From Alphaproteobacteria bacterium (GTDB lineage Bacteria; Pseudomonadota; Alphaproteobacteria; Micavibrionales; Micavibrionaceae): a stretch of DNA of 56,841 bases. Within the stretch, counting starts at the first letter, position 1. Each line of letters begins with the position of its first letter. The stretch lies in NCBI GenBank assembly GCA_021776075.1, contig JAJFGQ010000054.1:1-56841 (forward strand), given 5' to 3'. A model generated the notes under the pieces. It was not told the origin of the DNA, made no database searches, and worked only from the letters and a program-made list of their open reading frames with translations. This document shows positions 25,534-35,309 of this stretch, one piece after another. The position numbers and the translations under genes are program-made.

Positions 25534-27453
25534 ATGAAGGAAGACGACAAGAGAATGACGAATAACGATTCTATAAAGCCCGGAGGTGATGCCGATTCTT
25601 TTCTTTTGGATGAAGACGGGGCGGTTGCTGTGGAGGAACGTCCTTCTATGGCGGCTGGTGTGTTTGAGCAGGAGGAAAAGCAGACAGGAGCTCATTCCAG
25701 AGAGTTGGTCAGAACAGGCAAGACATTTTTGCAGGAAAGTGAAGAAGGCTCTGCCGGTGCTGCTGTTCCCAAAAGCGGACGGATCGGGGATCGTTTAGTT
25801 TCGATAGGGATTATTACGGAAGACCAGCTTAATGTCGCTTTGCAGGAAAAAAAGGTCACGGGCAAGCTTCTGGGTGAGGTTCTGGTTGATCTGGGCTTTA
25901 TCGATTCCGATACGTTGTCGACCTTTTTGGCGGAAAGCTCTGGTTTTGAGGTTTTTGATCCCAAGCACACCATTCTGGACGGCGCGGCGCTGGAACTCAT
26001 TGAAAAAGCTCTGGCTGTGAAACACCATATTTTGCCGGTTTCCCTTTCTGATACGGAAGTCGTTATCGCTATGTCTGATCCTTACGATGTTATGGCTATG
26101 GATACGATGCGGCGTTATGTGCCTAAAAATGTGACGATCAGGCCGCTTGTGACAACGCCGGTTGTTCTTTCCGAAGCGATTGATGCGGCTTATGGTTATG
26201 CCAGTTCTATTAACGCTATCCTGAAGGAGTTGGAAGAGGGCGCAGAAGCGGAGGCGGATTTAAGTGCGTTGACCGAGGAAGAGGCTTATGCGCATCCGAT
26301 TGTGCGTCTCGTTAACGCGCTGGTGTTTAATGCTGTTAAAACCGGTGTGTCGGATCTCCATTTTGAACCCGAAGAAAATTTTGTGCGGCTTCGCTATCGT
26401 AAAGATGGCGTTCTTTTTACGGTGCAAACGCTCCATAAACAGCATTGGAGCGCTATATCCCAGCGTTTGAAGATCATGTCCGGTATGAATATTGCGGATA
26501 AGCTGTCGCCGCAGGACGGACGCTTTCATATGAATGTCGGCGGTAATGTTGCCGATTTTCGTGTCTCTTCTTTGCCAACAGTTCATGGAGAGAACATTGT
26601 TCTACGGGTTCTGGATCAAAGTCAGAGCATTATGCCTTTGTCGGGGTTAGGTTTTAGCGAATCTAATCTGAAGAAAATAAAGCGGGCGCAATCCCGTCCG
26701 GAGGGTGTGATTATTGTTACGGGCCCGACAGGAAGCGGAAAGACGACATCTTTGTATTCCATGCTGAATGAAATTAACGATGTTGAGGTGAATATTCAGA
26801 CTCTGGAGGATCCTGTTGAATATTCTCTCCCCATGATTCGCCAGACACATGTGCGTGAAGGGGTTTTGGAGTTTGCCGATGGTATTAAGGCCATGTTGCG
26901 GCAGGACCCGGATATTATTTTTATTGGTGAAATACGGGATCACACAACAGCAGATATGGCCCTGAAAGCCGCTATGACGGGTCACCAGGTTTACACAACT
27001 TTGCATACGAACGATTCTTTTGGCGCTATTCCCCGTTTGATGGATTTGGGACTTAAGCCCGGTATGGTGGCGGGCGCTATTATTGCCGTGTTTGCGCAGC
27101 GTCTTGTCAGACGTCTGTGTAGTGAATGCCGTATCGAGCATAAGCCGGATGATAACGAATGTCATATTCTGGGTGTGGACCCCGCAGATCCGCCAATGAT
27201 ATATGAGGCCAAGCAAGGCGGCTGTCAGGTTTGCGAAGGCCAGGGTTACAAGGGAAGAACAGCCGTTGTTGAGATTTTAACATTTGATGAAGCTTTGGAT
27301 GATGTTATGGCCGCCAGCGGTACCAAGGCCGAAATGAAAACGGTTGCCGTAGAAAAGGGCTTCAAAAGTATGAAGGATGATGGCATTCTGAAGATACTTG
27401 AAGGTACGACAACTTTTGAGTCTCTTTCCAAGGTTGTTGATATCAACGGCTAA
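25534..27453 (+). CDS. Type IV pilus / MSHA assembly ATPase (PilB/MshE-like)
   Basis: Cytoplasmic hexameric ATPase that drives pilus extension, 639 aa. After an acidic N-terminus comes an MshEN-like domain (about residues 83-215; IGDRLVSIGIITEDQLNVAL), which in MshE binds cyclic di-GMP. The core has Walker A GPTGSGKTTS (about 397), Asp box LEDPVEY, Walker B in RQDPDIIFIGEIRD, and the His box TGHQVYTTLHTND. Two CxxC pairs, CSEC and CQVC, form the zinc site of PilB/GspE proteins. Two ATGs (25534, 25555) are possible; AAGGA lies 12 bases before the second. It is the first gene of an about 17-kb same-strand pilus cluster. Confidence 0.95.
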   Translation: MKEDDKRMTNNDSIKPGGDADSFLLDEDGAVAVEERPSMAAGVFEQEEKQTGAHSRELVRTGKTFLQESEEGSAGAAVPKSGRIGDRLVSIGIITEDQLNVALQEKKVTGKLLGEVLVDLGFIDSDTLSTFLAESSGFEVFDPKHTILDGAALELIEKALAVKHHILPVSLSDTEVVIAMSDPYDVMAMDTMRRYVPKNVTIRPLVTTPVVLSEAIDAAYGYASSINAILKELEEGAEAEADLSALTEEEAYAHPIVRLVNALVFNAVKTGVSDLHFEPEENFVRLRYRKDGVLFTVQTLHKQHWSAISQRLKIMSGMNIADKLSPQDGRFHMNVGGNVADFRVSSLPTVHGENIVLRVLDQSQSIMPLSGLGFSESNLKKIKRAQSRPEGVIIVTGPTGSGKTTSLYSMLNEINDVEVNIQTLEDPVEYSLPMIRQTHVREGVLEFADGIKAMLRQDPDIIFIGEIRDHTTADMALKAAMTGHQVYTTLHTNDSFGAIPRLMDLGLKPGMVAGAIIAVFAQRLVRRLCSECRIEHKPDDNECHILGVDPADPPMIYEAKQGGCQVCEGQGYKGRTAVVEILTFDEALDDVMAASGTKAEMKTVAVEKGFKSMKDDGILKILEGTTTFESLSKVVDING

Positions 27454-27480
27454 TGATCAGGATTTATCTAGAGGTTATTC

Positions 27481-28698
27481 ATGGAACGCTATAAATACCG
27501 GGCGATCAATAATAGAGGCCGCCCTGTTCGTGGTGTGATTTCGGCGGCAAATGAAGTTGATCTTCATAACCAGTTGGAAAGTGCCGGGATGGACCTGGTG
27601 CAATGTGGTATCCTGAATAAGAAAAAAGGGCTGTTATCCAAACTGAATTTGGCGGGACGAATCAAGATTCGGGATTTGATTCAGCTTTTCCTGCATTTGG
27701 AGCAGATGCAGGGTGCGGGTGTGTCTTTGCTGGATGCGCTTAGCGATATACGCGATACGACGGATCATGACCTTCTTCGCGATATTATGTCGGATATACA
27801 CAAGGATGTTTCGGAGGGGAGCTCCCTTTCGGAAGCGATGGCTATACACCCCAAGGTCTTTACCAATCTTTACATTTCTCTTGTCGGTTCGGGTGAAGAG
27901 ACAGGGGATATGACGTCTGCGTACAGGCAGCTGATTAAATATTTGAAGTGGGTCGAGCAAATGCAGACGAAAGTCCGTAAAGCGACTCGCTATCCTATTA
28001 TTGTTACCGTTGTTGTTGTGGCGACGATTACGATTATGATGACCCTTGTTGTGCCTCAGATTGTAGGGTTTATCCGCAATCTGGATCAGGAACTTCCTGT
28101 TTACACAACGGCTTTGATGGCTACATCTGATTTCTTTGTCGATTTTTGGTGGGCTATTCTTGCTACGCCTATTATTCTTTTTGTCCTGATTAAGGTGGCG
28201 CGCCGGATGTCCGGTGAGGTCGCTTATCGTCTTGATTTATGGTGGTTGAGCTTTCCTATTGCCGGCCCTTTGATCAGGAAGATCAATATTGCCCGCTTTG
28301 CGCAGACGTTTGGTGCTTTGTTTGCCAGCGGTATTGATGTTCTGTACAGCCTGGAAGCTGCGCGCAATACGGTGTCCAATCTGGCTATGGTGGAGGCTCT
28401 GGAGGGTGTGCAGGAGCAGGTTCATGCCGGTAGTCCTCTATCGGATGCTTTTAATGCATCAGGTGAATTCCCCAGTCTGGTTGTGCGGATGTTGAAAGTA
28501 GGGGAGGAGTCCGGGAATCTGACGGCTGTCCTTGATCAGGTCGCTGAATTTTATACAAATGATGTTGATGAGGCCATTCAGGGATTGATTACAATGATAG
28601 AACCTTCCCTTACGGGGCTTCTTGGTGGTATGATATTATGGATCGCTGTGGCGGTCTTCGGTCCTATATATTCAAGTTTCGAAAATATTGATTTCTAG
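27481..28698 (+). CDS. Inner-membrane platform protein (PilC/MshG/GspF-like)
   Basis: Polytopic platform protein of 405 aa on which the assembly and retraction ATPases act. It has two T2SSF repeats (about residues 70-195 and 270-395), each with the LxxGx-SLxxAL pattern (AGVSLLDALSDI and SGIDVLYSLEAA), and three TM segments (about 170-200, 220-245, 370-395). VGEESGNLTAVLDQVAEFY followed by TNDVDEAI is a strong family signature. It starts 27 bp after the PilB-like gene. Confidence 0.95.
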   Translation: MERYKYRAINNRGRPVRGVISAANEVDLHNQLESAGMDLVQCGILNKKKGLLSKLNLAGRIKIRDLIQLFLHLEQMQGAGVSLLDALSDIRDTTDHDLLRDIMSDIHKDVSEGSSLSEAMAIHPKVFTNLYISLVGSGEETGDMTSAYRQLIKYLKWVEQMQTKVRKATRYPIIVTVVVVATITIMMTLVVPQIVGFIRNLDQELPVYTTALMATSDFFVDFWWAILATPIILFVLIKVARRMSGEVAYRLDLWWLSFPIAGPLIRKINIARFAQTFGALFASGIDVLYSLEAARNTVSNLAMVEALEGVQEQVHAGSPLSDAFNASGEFPSLVVRMLKVGEESGNLTAVLDQVAEFYTNDVDEAIQGLITMIEPSLTGLLGGMILWIAVAVFGPIYSSFENIDF

Positions 28699-28727
28699 TT
28701 TCTAGTTTCTGATTTTTGGTTTTTTCC

Positions 28728-30344
28728 ATGACGATTTCTTTTTTAACGCCTTCGCGCAGTGTTCTCCTTATCGGTGATGAGGCGTTGTATATTTATAACG
28801 TAACGTTCAATGCTGCGAAACTGGTAAATGCAGTGCCTTGGCAGGCCGATGATTTCACTGATTCGGTTGTGAACGCCATTCGGAAGGATTGCGGGGGTAA
28901 ACCTATCCTGATCCTGAATGACATGACGGACCAGCCTTTCAAGGGTGGTCAGCGTATGCCCAATGTAGGCGTCATGGACAAGGCCAATGTAATCCAGCGC
29001 AAGCTTCAGGTCGCTTTTCCGAATTACCCTATTCGTGGCGCGTTGCCGGTCAAGCAGTTTGTCCCCAGCCGTTCAGGGAAAGGGGGGCGTATAGCACCGA
29101 CGGGGCTGTATTTATTTGCTGCTGTGCCTATGTCCGAGGCAATCCAGAAAACGATAGATGCTGCTAAGAAATCCATGACGTCTATCTCCGGTTTTTATCT
29201 TCTGCCTATTGAATCGTCTGATATGGTGCGGGCGCTTTCGGAGCGGTTGGCCGGGAAAAGCCGGCCTGTTTCGCGCTGGGTCGTGTTTATAGGGCAGCAC
29301 CAGAATGGTGCGTTACGGCAGGTGATCACGAGAGACGGCCAATTGGCTATGACGCGGATGACGCCGGTTACCGATACGGACACCGAGTCTGATTCATGGG
29401 CTGCGGAAGTCTCTCAGGAATTTAAGGCAACAATCAGCTATTTGTCCCGCTTTGGGTATGAGCCGGAAGATGGAACGGATGTTATTGTCGTGTCTAGCCC
29501 GGCGGCAGGCGACGCTCTGGAGAAATTAATCGAGATTCCTTGTCACTATACGTCTTTTACAGTGACGGAAGCGGCTAGAATTCTGGGTATGAAGATCGGT
29601 ATGCAGGATAATCCGCATCATGCGGATGCTTTGCATGTTGCATGGACGGGGAGAAAAAGCCGATTCACCTTGCCTATGAAGGCCGCGGATATAGACAATG
29701 TTGTAAGGCCAAGGAAAATTGCCGCTTTTGTTATGGCTCTTTTTATTCTGAGCGGTGCTTTTTTTTCCTGGCAAGTGGCCGGGCAGTTTCAGACCTTGCT
29801 GGAGACGAAAGATGATCTGACATTGCAGGGGCACGCTCTTGTTCAGGCTAAGACGGATTACGCTCAGGAGCTTGCCCGTATGGAAGCTCTGGGCTTTGAT
29901 GTTAATCTTATTCAGGGCGCTCTGGGTGCTTATGAAGAGTTTGAGTCCGAACGTGTGAAGACATTGCCGCTGATTGTCAAAATTGCAGAAGCGCTGGGCA
30001 ATGAGTTGCGCCTTGATGCATTGTCGATCAAATATATTGATAACAAGGGTGCTGCCGCTGCCGGCGTTTTTAATCCTGTGGGGAACATCAAAAAACAGGG
30101 GGTGGAAGCGGCTTTGAAGCTTAGTTTTCCACCGTCTCTGGATCAGGAGTTCGGTATACGGGAGGTGAATAACCTGAAGCGCCGTCTTGTAACACTTCTT
30201 CCTGGTTACACGGTTTCTATTGAACAAAATGTTGCCGGACGTGATTACAGTAATCGTATTTCCGGTGCGGCCGGTCGGGCGGCTGAGGATATTGCAGCGG
30301 AAGAGTATGTGGCTGAACTTTTAATCAGGGGAGATGTCCAATGA
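28728..30344 (+). CDS. MshI-like protein: PilM/GspL-type plus PilN-type domains
   Basis: Bitopic protein of 538 aa. The N-terminal 320 residues are a cytoplasmic domain that I take to be the actin-like PilM/GspL-type fold. One TM helix at about 330-350 (IAAFVMALFILSGAFFSW) is followed by a coiled coil and a PilN-like periplasmic domain. In MSHA systems MshI fills the PilM/PilN role, and this gene lies where mshI would lie relative to MshJ- and MshK-like genes. ATG 28728 is preferred over TTG 28716; neither has a good ribosome binding site. Weak motif conservation keeps this at family-level inference from architecture and position. Confidence 0.75.
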   Translation: MTISFLTPSRSVLLIGDEALYIYNVTFNAAKLVNAVPWQADDFTDSVVNAIRKDCGGKPILILNDMTDQPFKGGQRMPNVGVMDKANVIQRKLQVAFPNYPIRGALPVKQFVPSRSGKGGRIAPTGLYLFAAVPMSEAIQKTIDAAKKSMTSISGFYLLPIESSDMVRALSERLAGKSRPVSRWVVFIGQHQNGALRQVITRDGQLAMTRMTPVTDTDTESDSWAAEVSQEFKATISYLSRFGYEPEDGTDVIVVSSPAAGDALEKLIEIPCHYTSFTVTEAARILGMKIGMQDNPHHADALHVAWTGRKSRFTLPMKAADIDNVVRPRKIAAFVMALFILSGAFFSWQVAGQFQTLLETKDDLTLQGHALVQAKTDYAQELARMEALGFDVNLIQGALGAYEEFESERVKTLPLIVKIAEALGNELRLDALSIKYIDNKGAAAAGVFNPVGNIKKQGVEAALKLSFPPSLDQEFGIREVNNLKRRLVTLLPGYTVSIEQNVAGRDYSNRISGAAGRAAEDIAAEEYVAELLIRGDVQ

Positions 30345-30982
30345 TGAAAGTTCTCGGTGCCAAGCGTATGATGGGTATTCTTGTTTTGTTGCTTTTTAAT
30401 GCTGTTATGGCCGCATCTGTTTATGCTTATTTGATTCCTGAAAATGGGTCCCTGTCGAAAGATTTGCGGAATATGCGTTCCACGATTGCAGTAAAACGTT
30501 CGGAAACAGAGCAGTTGCGTGGTGATTATCAGAAAATACAAGACCAAAAGACATTTTTTGAAGGGCTGGACAAGGTCGGGTTCTTTAACAAGCAGAGCCG
30601 TTCTCTTGCGCGCGAAAGAATTGAGGCCGTGCAGAAATTTTCCAAGGTTCTGTCTGCGCGCTACGATATAACGCCTGCTGTTGTTGAGCAAAACACACAT
30701 GCTGTGAAAGCGGGTCATGTCATTTTGAATACGTCTGTGAATGTTGATATTGATGCTCTGGACGATATTGATTTTTATAGTTTTGTGTTTTGGATTGAGA
30801 ATGCTTTCCCCGGTCATACGTCTGTAACAAATGTTAAGCTGGAGCGTGTCATAGATGTTAATGCCGCTACTTTGCGGCAGATTGGTAACGGGGTTGCGAC
30901 GGTGTTAATGAAAGGGAAATTGGGTTTTTCCTGGCGAACAATGGTGCCACAGGAAGAGGTTGTCTCTTCTGTGGGGAGATAG
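30341..30982 (+). CDS. PilO/MshJ-like pilus alignment protein
   Basis: Inner-membrane protein of 213 aa: an N-terminal TM helix (about residues 10-31), a coiled coil (about 38-85) and a small periplasmic alpha/beta domain. This is the PilO/GspM/MshJ architecture; sequence identity alone does not prove it. The start overlaps the stop of the MshI-like gene by four bases (ATGA), so translation is coupled. It would pair with the PilN-like domain and contact the MshK-like protein next door. Confidence 0.75.
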   Translation: MMKVLGAKRMMGILVLLLFNAVMAASVYAYLIPENGSLSKDLRNMRSTIAVKRSETEQLRGDYQKIQDQKTFFEGLDKVGFFNKQSRSLARERIEAVQKFSKVLSARYDITPAVVEQNTHAVKAGHVILNTSVNVDIDALDDIDFYSFVFWIENAFPGHTSVTNVKLERVIDVNAATLRQIGNGVATVLMKGKLGFSWRTMVPQEEVVSSVGR

Positions 30983-30993
30983 GAATCGGAAAT

Positions 30994-31617
30994 ATGTTGC
31001 TGGGCAAGGCGTGGAAAGAGATCAGGATTATTGTTACGGGGGGGCTGCTGGTTTTCGGTGCTCTGGCTTCTTATCATCCTTCTTTTGCGCAGAGTGAAGA
31101 GGTATCTCAGGGGACTCCGGTTTCCAGTGAAGAGTCAGAGGATGAAGGCCTTCTTGAAAAAGATGCGCAGTTTTACGTAGGGCTTGGAGAGGCCCTGCAA
31201 AGGAAAGCGGTTTTAAAGAGCCCTGATATAGCGGATCCGAGTAAGCTTGAGACGCTGTTCTTTACCTTGTGGCAGCATGAGTTGTTGAAGGAGGCCATTA
31301 GGGGGTTTCGTTCGCGGCCGCCTTTGGCGCATGAACTGGATGATCCGGCGGATGCGGCCGATCGTCCTGCCGGACTGAGAGAGCTTACTTTAGGCGGTAT
31401 TGTGTATGCCACGTCGGAGGAATGGACGGTCTGGTTAAACGGGCAGCGTGTGACGCCGGACTCTATTCCGGAGCAGGTGATTGATATTCAGGTGGGGGAG
31501 AATTATCTGGAATTGAAGTGGTTTGATTCTTATACCAATTTGGTTTACCCCATCAGAATCCGCCCGCATCAGCGTTTTAATCTGGATACACGTATTTTCT
31601 TGCCGGGAACGTTGTAG
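30994..31617 (+). CDS. MshK/PilP-like periplasmic protein
   Basis: Protein of 207 aa with a signal or anchor helix (about residues 10-32, ending ASYHPSFAQS). An acidic linker follows, then a C-terminal domain at about 130-207 containing LRELTLGGIVYATSEEWTVW and LNGQRVTP. This resembles the HR/PilP-type domain in GspC, PilP and MshK, which links the inner-membrane ring to the secretin. Position directly after the MshI- and MshJ-like genes supports MshK. It is 11 bp after the previous stop, and the ABC ATPase gene starts four bases after its own. Confidence 0.7.
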   Translation: MLLGKAWKEIRIIVTGGLLVFGALASYHPSFAQSEEVSQGTPVSSEESEDEGLLEKDAQFYVGLGEALQRKAVLKSPDIADPSKLETLFFTLWQHELLKEAIRGFRSRPPLAHELDDPADAADRPAGLRELTLGGIVYATSEEWTVWLNGQRVTPDSIPEQVIDIQVGENYLELKWFDSYTNLVYPIRIRPHQRFNLDTRIFLPGTL

Positions 31618-31621
31618 TGCA

Positions 31622-32359
31622 ATGGCTAATGTAGAACCGGCCCTTTCCCTGAAGAAGATTTCTGTTTCTTATGGTCGCCATACGGTTATTTCCGATTTGT
31701 CTCTTGATGTGGAGAAGGGAAAAACATTTGGATTGATGGGGCTGAATGGTTCGGGAAAGACAACACTTCTCAAAGCTATTTTAGGTTTACGAAGTCATGA
31801 TGAGGGCGAGATAAGCCTTGGCGGTCTTTCTGTTTCTCATCCCCAAAGCAAAAGGCATATTGCTTATTTACCGGAACGGTTTGACCCGCCCTGGTTTTTG
31901 AAGGGGCTTGAGTTTGTTCGTTTTTCCATGAGGCTGTACGATGCTCCTTTTCAGAAGGATGATGTTTTTGCGGTATCAGAAAAATTGGCGCTTGATCCTT
32001 CTGTTCTGTCTGCGCGCGTTCAGACATATTCGAAGGGGATGCGGCAGAAATTGGGCTTTTTGGCCACTTTGATGACGGCGTGCCCCTTTCTGATTCTTGA
32101 TGAACCGATGAGCGGCCTTGATCCTATGGCCCGTGTCTTTGTAAAAAACTCTCTGCATCAGGCGAAAGAAGAAGGACGAACGGTGTTTATGTGTTCTCAT
32201 ATTTTGTCCGACATGAACGAAGTTTGTGATGATGTTGGCGTGTTGCATGAAGGAAATCTCGTTTTTACAGGCACGCCCGGTGCCCTGAAGAAAAAGGGGA
32301 AAGACGATAATATCGAGAAGGCTTTTTTGAATGTGATTGCTGCGGCTGCGGCTGTCTGA
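31622..32359 (+). CDS. ABC transporter ATP-binding protein
   Basis: ATPase subunit of 245 aa. Walker A is GLNGSGKTT (about residue 40), the signature motif is YSKGMRQKLG, Walker B is FLILDEPMSGLD, and the H-loop is CSHIL. It resembles the ATPases of ABC-2-type exporters. It is embedded in the pilus operon four bases after the MshK-like gene, while the only permease-like gene of the cluster lies about 7.4 kb downstream (39775-40542). Myxococcus PilH/PilI is a known case of an ABC transporter needed for type IV pili, so a pilus role is a reasonable inference. An upstream in-frame codon at 31523 would overlap the previous gene and is rejected. Confidence 0.93.
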   Translation: MANVEPALSLKKISVSYGRHTVISDLSLDVEKGKTFGLMGLNGSGKTTLLKAILGLRSHDEGEISLGGLSVSHPQSKRHIAYLPERFDPPWFLKGLEFVRFSMRLYDAPFQKDDVFAVSEKLALDPSVLSARVQTYSKGMRQKLGFLATLMTACPFLILDEPMSGLDPMARVFVKNSLHQAKEEGRTVFMCSHILSDMNEVCDDVGVLHEGNLVFTGTPGALKKKGKDDNIEKAFLNVIAAAAAV

Positions 32360-32500
32360 TGTTATGTCTTATTTGCTAAAGAGAGTATTTCACATACTCT
32401 GTATTTTCTGTTAGATTCTTTATATGGGGATATCTTTCTTTCCTCCTTTCTTTCTTTTCACAGTTCATAACCACACGGCATTAAAAACAAGGATTTTCTA

Positions 32501-34420
32501 GTGATGATCTCAGATGATAAAGATCTGGACGGTCCGGAAGATGACAGTCCCGAAGCTGCGGACGAGTTTTCCGTTGATCTTGATGATGAAACCCTTCCGG
32601 ATATGGAGTCGGATGATTTGATTTTGGAACCGGATGATTCTGATCTGGTGGATATCGAACATGATGAACTGGATGGTTTACCGTTGTCTGACGACGGAAC
32701 TGACGCCCCGAACCCTGATGAGGAGCTCTCTGAAGCAGACGATTCATTTGATGACGGTGACGGTGACGACTTTGATTTTGACCTGGATGAAGATGATGGT
32801 GAAAGTGGGGGTGCTAAAGCCAAGTTGAAAAAGATGGCCTTACCCGCAGCGGTTCTTGTCGCTGCTATGGGGATAGGTGGGTTTATCGTGATGAATCCGC
32901 AAATGCTTGGCGGTACGAAAACGGTACCGTCTCCTCTTGATATGGTGATAGAGCAGCAGCAACAACAAGCGGAGTCTTCTTCGCCTCCTTATTCTGATTT
33001 GCCGGCTTATGGGGCGTCTTCTGATGATGTGCCCCGGTTGCCGCCAGAGTCCGAGTCGTCTGTTGCTATGTTGAATAAGCCTTTTTCTGCGGATGTTATA
33101 GCGGATGGTGTCACGCCTGATTCATGGCAGGATCCGGTGGGGCAGGATCCGGTGGAAATTGAAATGCCGGAAACTGACTCTGAGGCGGCATTGGAGTCGG
33201 ACGGCTTTGATTCTGATATTGTCTCTGATTTTGAGGCGGCCTTTGCCGAGATTGGTGATAGTTCTTTGCCTCAGCCTGCAGCGCATGAAACAGTGGCGGA
33301 CGCGGTTCCTTCGTTGACAGATCAAGAAGAATTTCCCGCTTTTCCTGAAGATGCCGAGGTGATTGAGATAGCGGAAATTACCGGCGCTGTGGAAGAGGCT
33401 GCGCCGTTGGAAATGCCGGATTTTCCGGGTGCTTTGGAAGCTTCGGAATCTGTTGATTCTGTTGATTCTAATGAGTCTCTTGTGGAAATAGTTCCGGATG
33501 ATGTTGTTGTAATGCCACCGGAACTGGCGGGGCAGGCTATTTTTGAAAACAAAGATATGCCTCTTCTCCATCAGGTGGAGACTCCTCTGGCATCAACAGG
33601 GTTGTTACCTACGCCTCTGCCACCTGTTTCTTCGCCAAATGCAGAAAAACAACGACTGACAGAAGGTGTGGGCTTTGCTGTACCGCCGACGACCGCATCA
33701 CCGGCAGCGCCTGATGTCTATTATGATGCCGATTTGAATGTTCCTTCCGGGCCTTTGGCGGATGCTGTGGGACCGCGTAAAGTTAATCCGGTTTTGGAGC
33801 CGGCTTCCCGTTATATTGTTGTTCGCAAGACGCATGGTGCTAAGGACTCTGAAGCTTTACTGGTTTCTGCAAACAGGGCTTTGAAATTGAAACGCTATGA
33901 AGCTGCTCTTGATATTTATGATGGTCTCTATAAGAAAAATAAGAGGGACCCGCGTATTTTAATGGGACGTGCTGTGGCACAACAGAATACGGGGCGGCTG
34001 GAGTCGGCTCTTATGACTTATGAGGCTTTGCTGGATATTGATCCGAATAATCAGGATGCCATGCTGAATATGCTGGGGTTATTGCGTAATCAGTATCCGG
34101 GTGTTGCCCTGCGGCGTCTTTTGAATTTGCATGACAGGTTCCCGGAGCATGCCGCTATTGCAGCGCAGGTGGGTATTATTCAGGCGGATTTAGGGCATGA
34201 GGATGATGCGCTGCGTTATTTGGGAATGGCGGCGAGTCTTGAGCCGCATAACGCGCAGCATTTGTTTAATATGGCTATTATTGCAGACCGTCAGGGGAAT
34301 AAGGCAGATGCCGTACGTTTTTACGAACGCGCGTTGGAGACGGATTCGGTTTACGGTAAAGGGCAATCTGTTCCGCGTGAGCAGATATATGACCGCCTTT
34401 CCAAATTAAGGCGCGGATAG
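32501..34420 (+). CDS. TPR protein with acidic cytoplasmic tail and one TM helix (MshN-like)
   Basis: Protein of 639 aa in four parts. Residues 1-108 are extremely acidic (SFDDGDGDDFDFDLDEDDGE). One TM helix follows at about 112-130 (LPAAVLVAAMGIGGFIVM). A Pro/Glu/Ser-rich periplasmic linker spans about 135-440. TPR repeats occupy about 450-639 (ALKLKRYEAALDIYDGLYKK and ALMTYEALLDIDPNNQDAML). MSHA operons carry a TM-TPR protein, MshN, at a similar place, so I call it MshN-like by architecture; sequence similarity is not visible beyond TPRs. The start is GTG 32501 with AAGGA seven to eight bases upstream, or ATG 32504. Confidence 0.8.
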   Translation: MMISDDKDLDGPEDDSPEAADEFSVDLDDETLPDMESDDLILEPDDSDLVDIEHDELDGLPLSDDGTDAPNPDEELSEADDSFDDGDGDDFDFDLDEDDGESGGAKAKLKKMALPAAVLVAAMGIGGFIVMNPQMLGGTKTVPSPLDMVIEQQQQQAESSSPPYSDLPAYGASSDDVPRLPPESESSVAMLNKPFSADVIADGVTPDSWQDPVGQDPVEIEMPETDSEAALESDGFDSDIVSDFEAAFAEIGDSSLPQPAAHETVADAVPSLTDQEEFPAFPEDAEVIEIAEITGAVEEAAPLEMPDFPGALEASESVDSVDSNESLVEIVPDDVVVMPPELAGQAIFENKDMPLLHQVETPLASTGLLPTPLPPVSSPNAEKQRLTEGVGFAVPPTTASPAAPDVYYDADLNVPSGPLADAVGPRKVNPVLEPASRYIVVRKTHGAKDSEALLVSANRALKLKRYEAALDIYDGLYKKNKRDPRILMGRAVAQQNTGRLESALMTYEALLDIDPNNQDAMLNMLGLLRNQYPGVALRRLLNLHDRFPEHAAIAAQVGIIQADLGHEDDALRYLGMAASLEPHNAQHLFNMAIIADRQGNKADAVRFYERALETDSVYGKGQSVPREQIYDRLSKLRRG

Positions 34421-34484
34421 ATTATTAACGAAAGTTACTATAAAAGCCGTTTTATTGTTGATGAGAACATCTGTCAGGTGAATT

Positions 34485-35309
34485 TTGGAAATCGTTTGGG
34501 TCTGTCTTGTAGGCTTGGTGTTAGGTAGTTTTGCAACGGTTCTGGTGTGGCGCGTGCCCCGGGGGCTGTCGTGGGTTTGTTCTTCCGATAAGACAGCTTC
34601 TGACAAGACGGCGGAGGGAAAGAGCGGTGTGCGCTCGGAATGTCCGCATTGCCACACTTTGTTGTCATTTCCTGATCTTGTCCCGTTTTTTTCATGGTTA
34701 TTTCTGCGCGGACGATGCCGTCATTGCCATGTTGTCATAAGCATACGCTATCCTGTTATAGAATTGTTGACGGTAGCGGGATGTCTTGGTGTGTATATGT
34801 CCTGGGGCTTTACGGCAGAAGCTTTTATTATTATGGCGCTTATTCCCTTTTTGGCAGCGTTGTTGGTGATTGATGTGGAGCATTTAATTCTGCCCGACCA
34901 ACTTGTAATTCTATCAGGCGTGCCTTTGTTAATTCTTGTTGTTTATCAATATATTGCACTTGATTCTTCATTTTCTTTTGAGACTCTTTTTTGGTCCAAG
35001 GGGGGCGGAGGTCTTATTTTTGCATTTGTGGCCTGGTGCACCGGTTTTCTTATGCATTTTTTCCTGAAAAAAGAGGCTCTTGGCTTTGGAGACGTTAAGT
35101 TTTTTGCTCTGGCAGGTTTGTGGCTTGGTCTCTCCTGGCTTCCTGCTTTTCTGATTGGCGCGGGTGTTTTGGGCCTTTTTTGGGGCGTGGGGTGGCGCAT
35201 TATCTTTAAAAAACAAGAGTTTCCCTTCGGTCCGGCTTTGATTTTGTCTCTTTATGCAGGGATAATTTTGCAAGGGCAGGGTATTGTTGCGCCGGGCATG
35301 TTATATTGA
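34485..35309 (+). CDS. pilD: Type 4 prepilin peptidase (PilD/GspO)
   Basis: Inner-membrane aspartic protease that cleaves and N-methylates prepilins, 274 aa, with about seven to eight TM helices. GSFATVLVWRVP at the N-terminus is typical. Two CxxC pairs (CPHC and CRHC) flank the first cytoplasmic loop. The two catalytic aspartates are predicted as Asp130 in LVIDVEHLILPD and Asp203 in the GFGDVKF motif. The start is TTG at 34485, preceded by AGGTG at short spacing. A six-codon ORF (34461-34481) ends on that site, which could couple translation. Its probable substrate is the prepilin at 42614. Confidence 0.93.
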   Translation: MEIVWVCLVGLVLGSFATVLVWRVPRGLSWVCSSDKTASDKTAEGKSGVRSECPHCHTLLSFPDLVPFFSWLFLRGRCRHCHVVISIRYPVIELLTVAGCLGVYMSWGFTAEAFIIMALIPFLAALLVIDVEHLILPDQLVILSGVPLLILVVYQYIALDSSFSFETLFWSKGGGGLIFAFVAWCTGFLMHFFLKKEALGFGDVKFFALAGLWLGLSWLPAFLIGAGVLGLFWGVGWRIIFKKQEFPFGPALILSLYAGIILQGQGIVAPGMLY

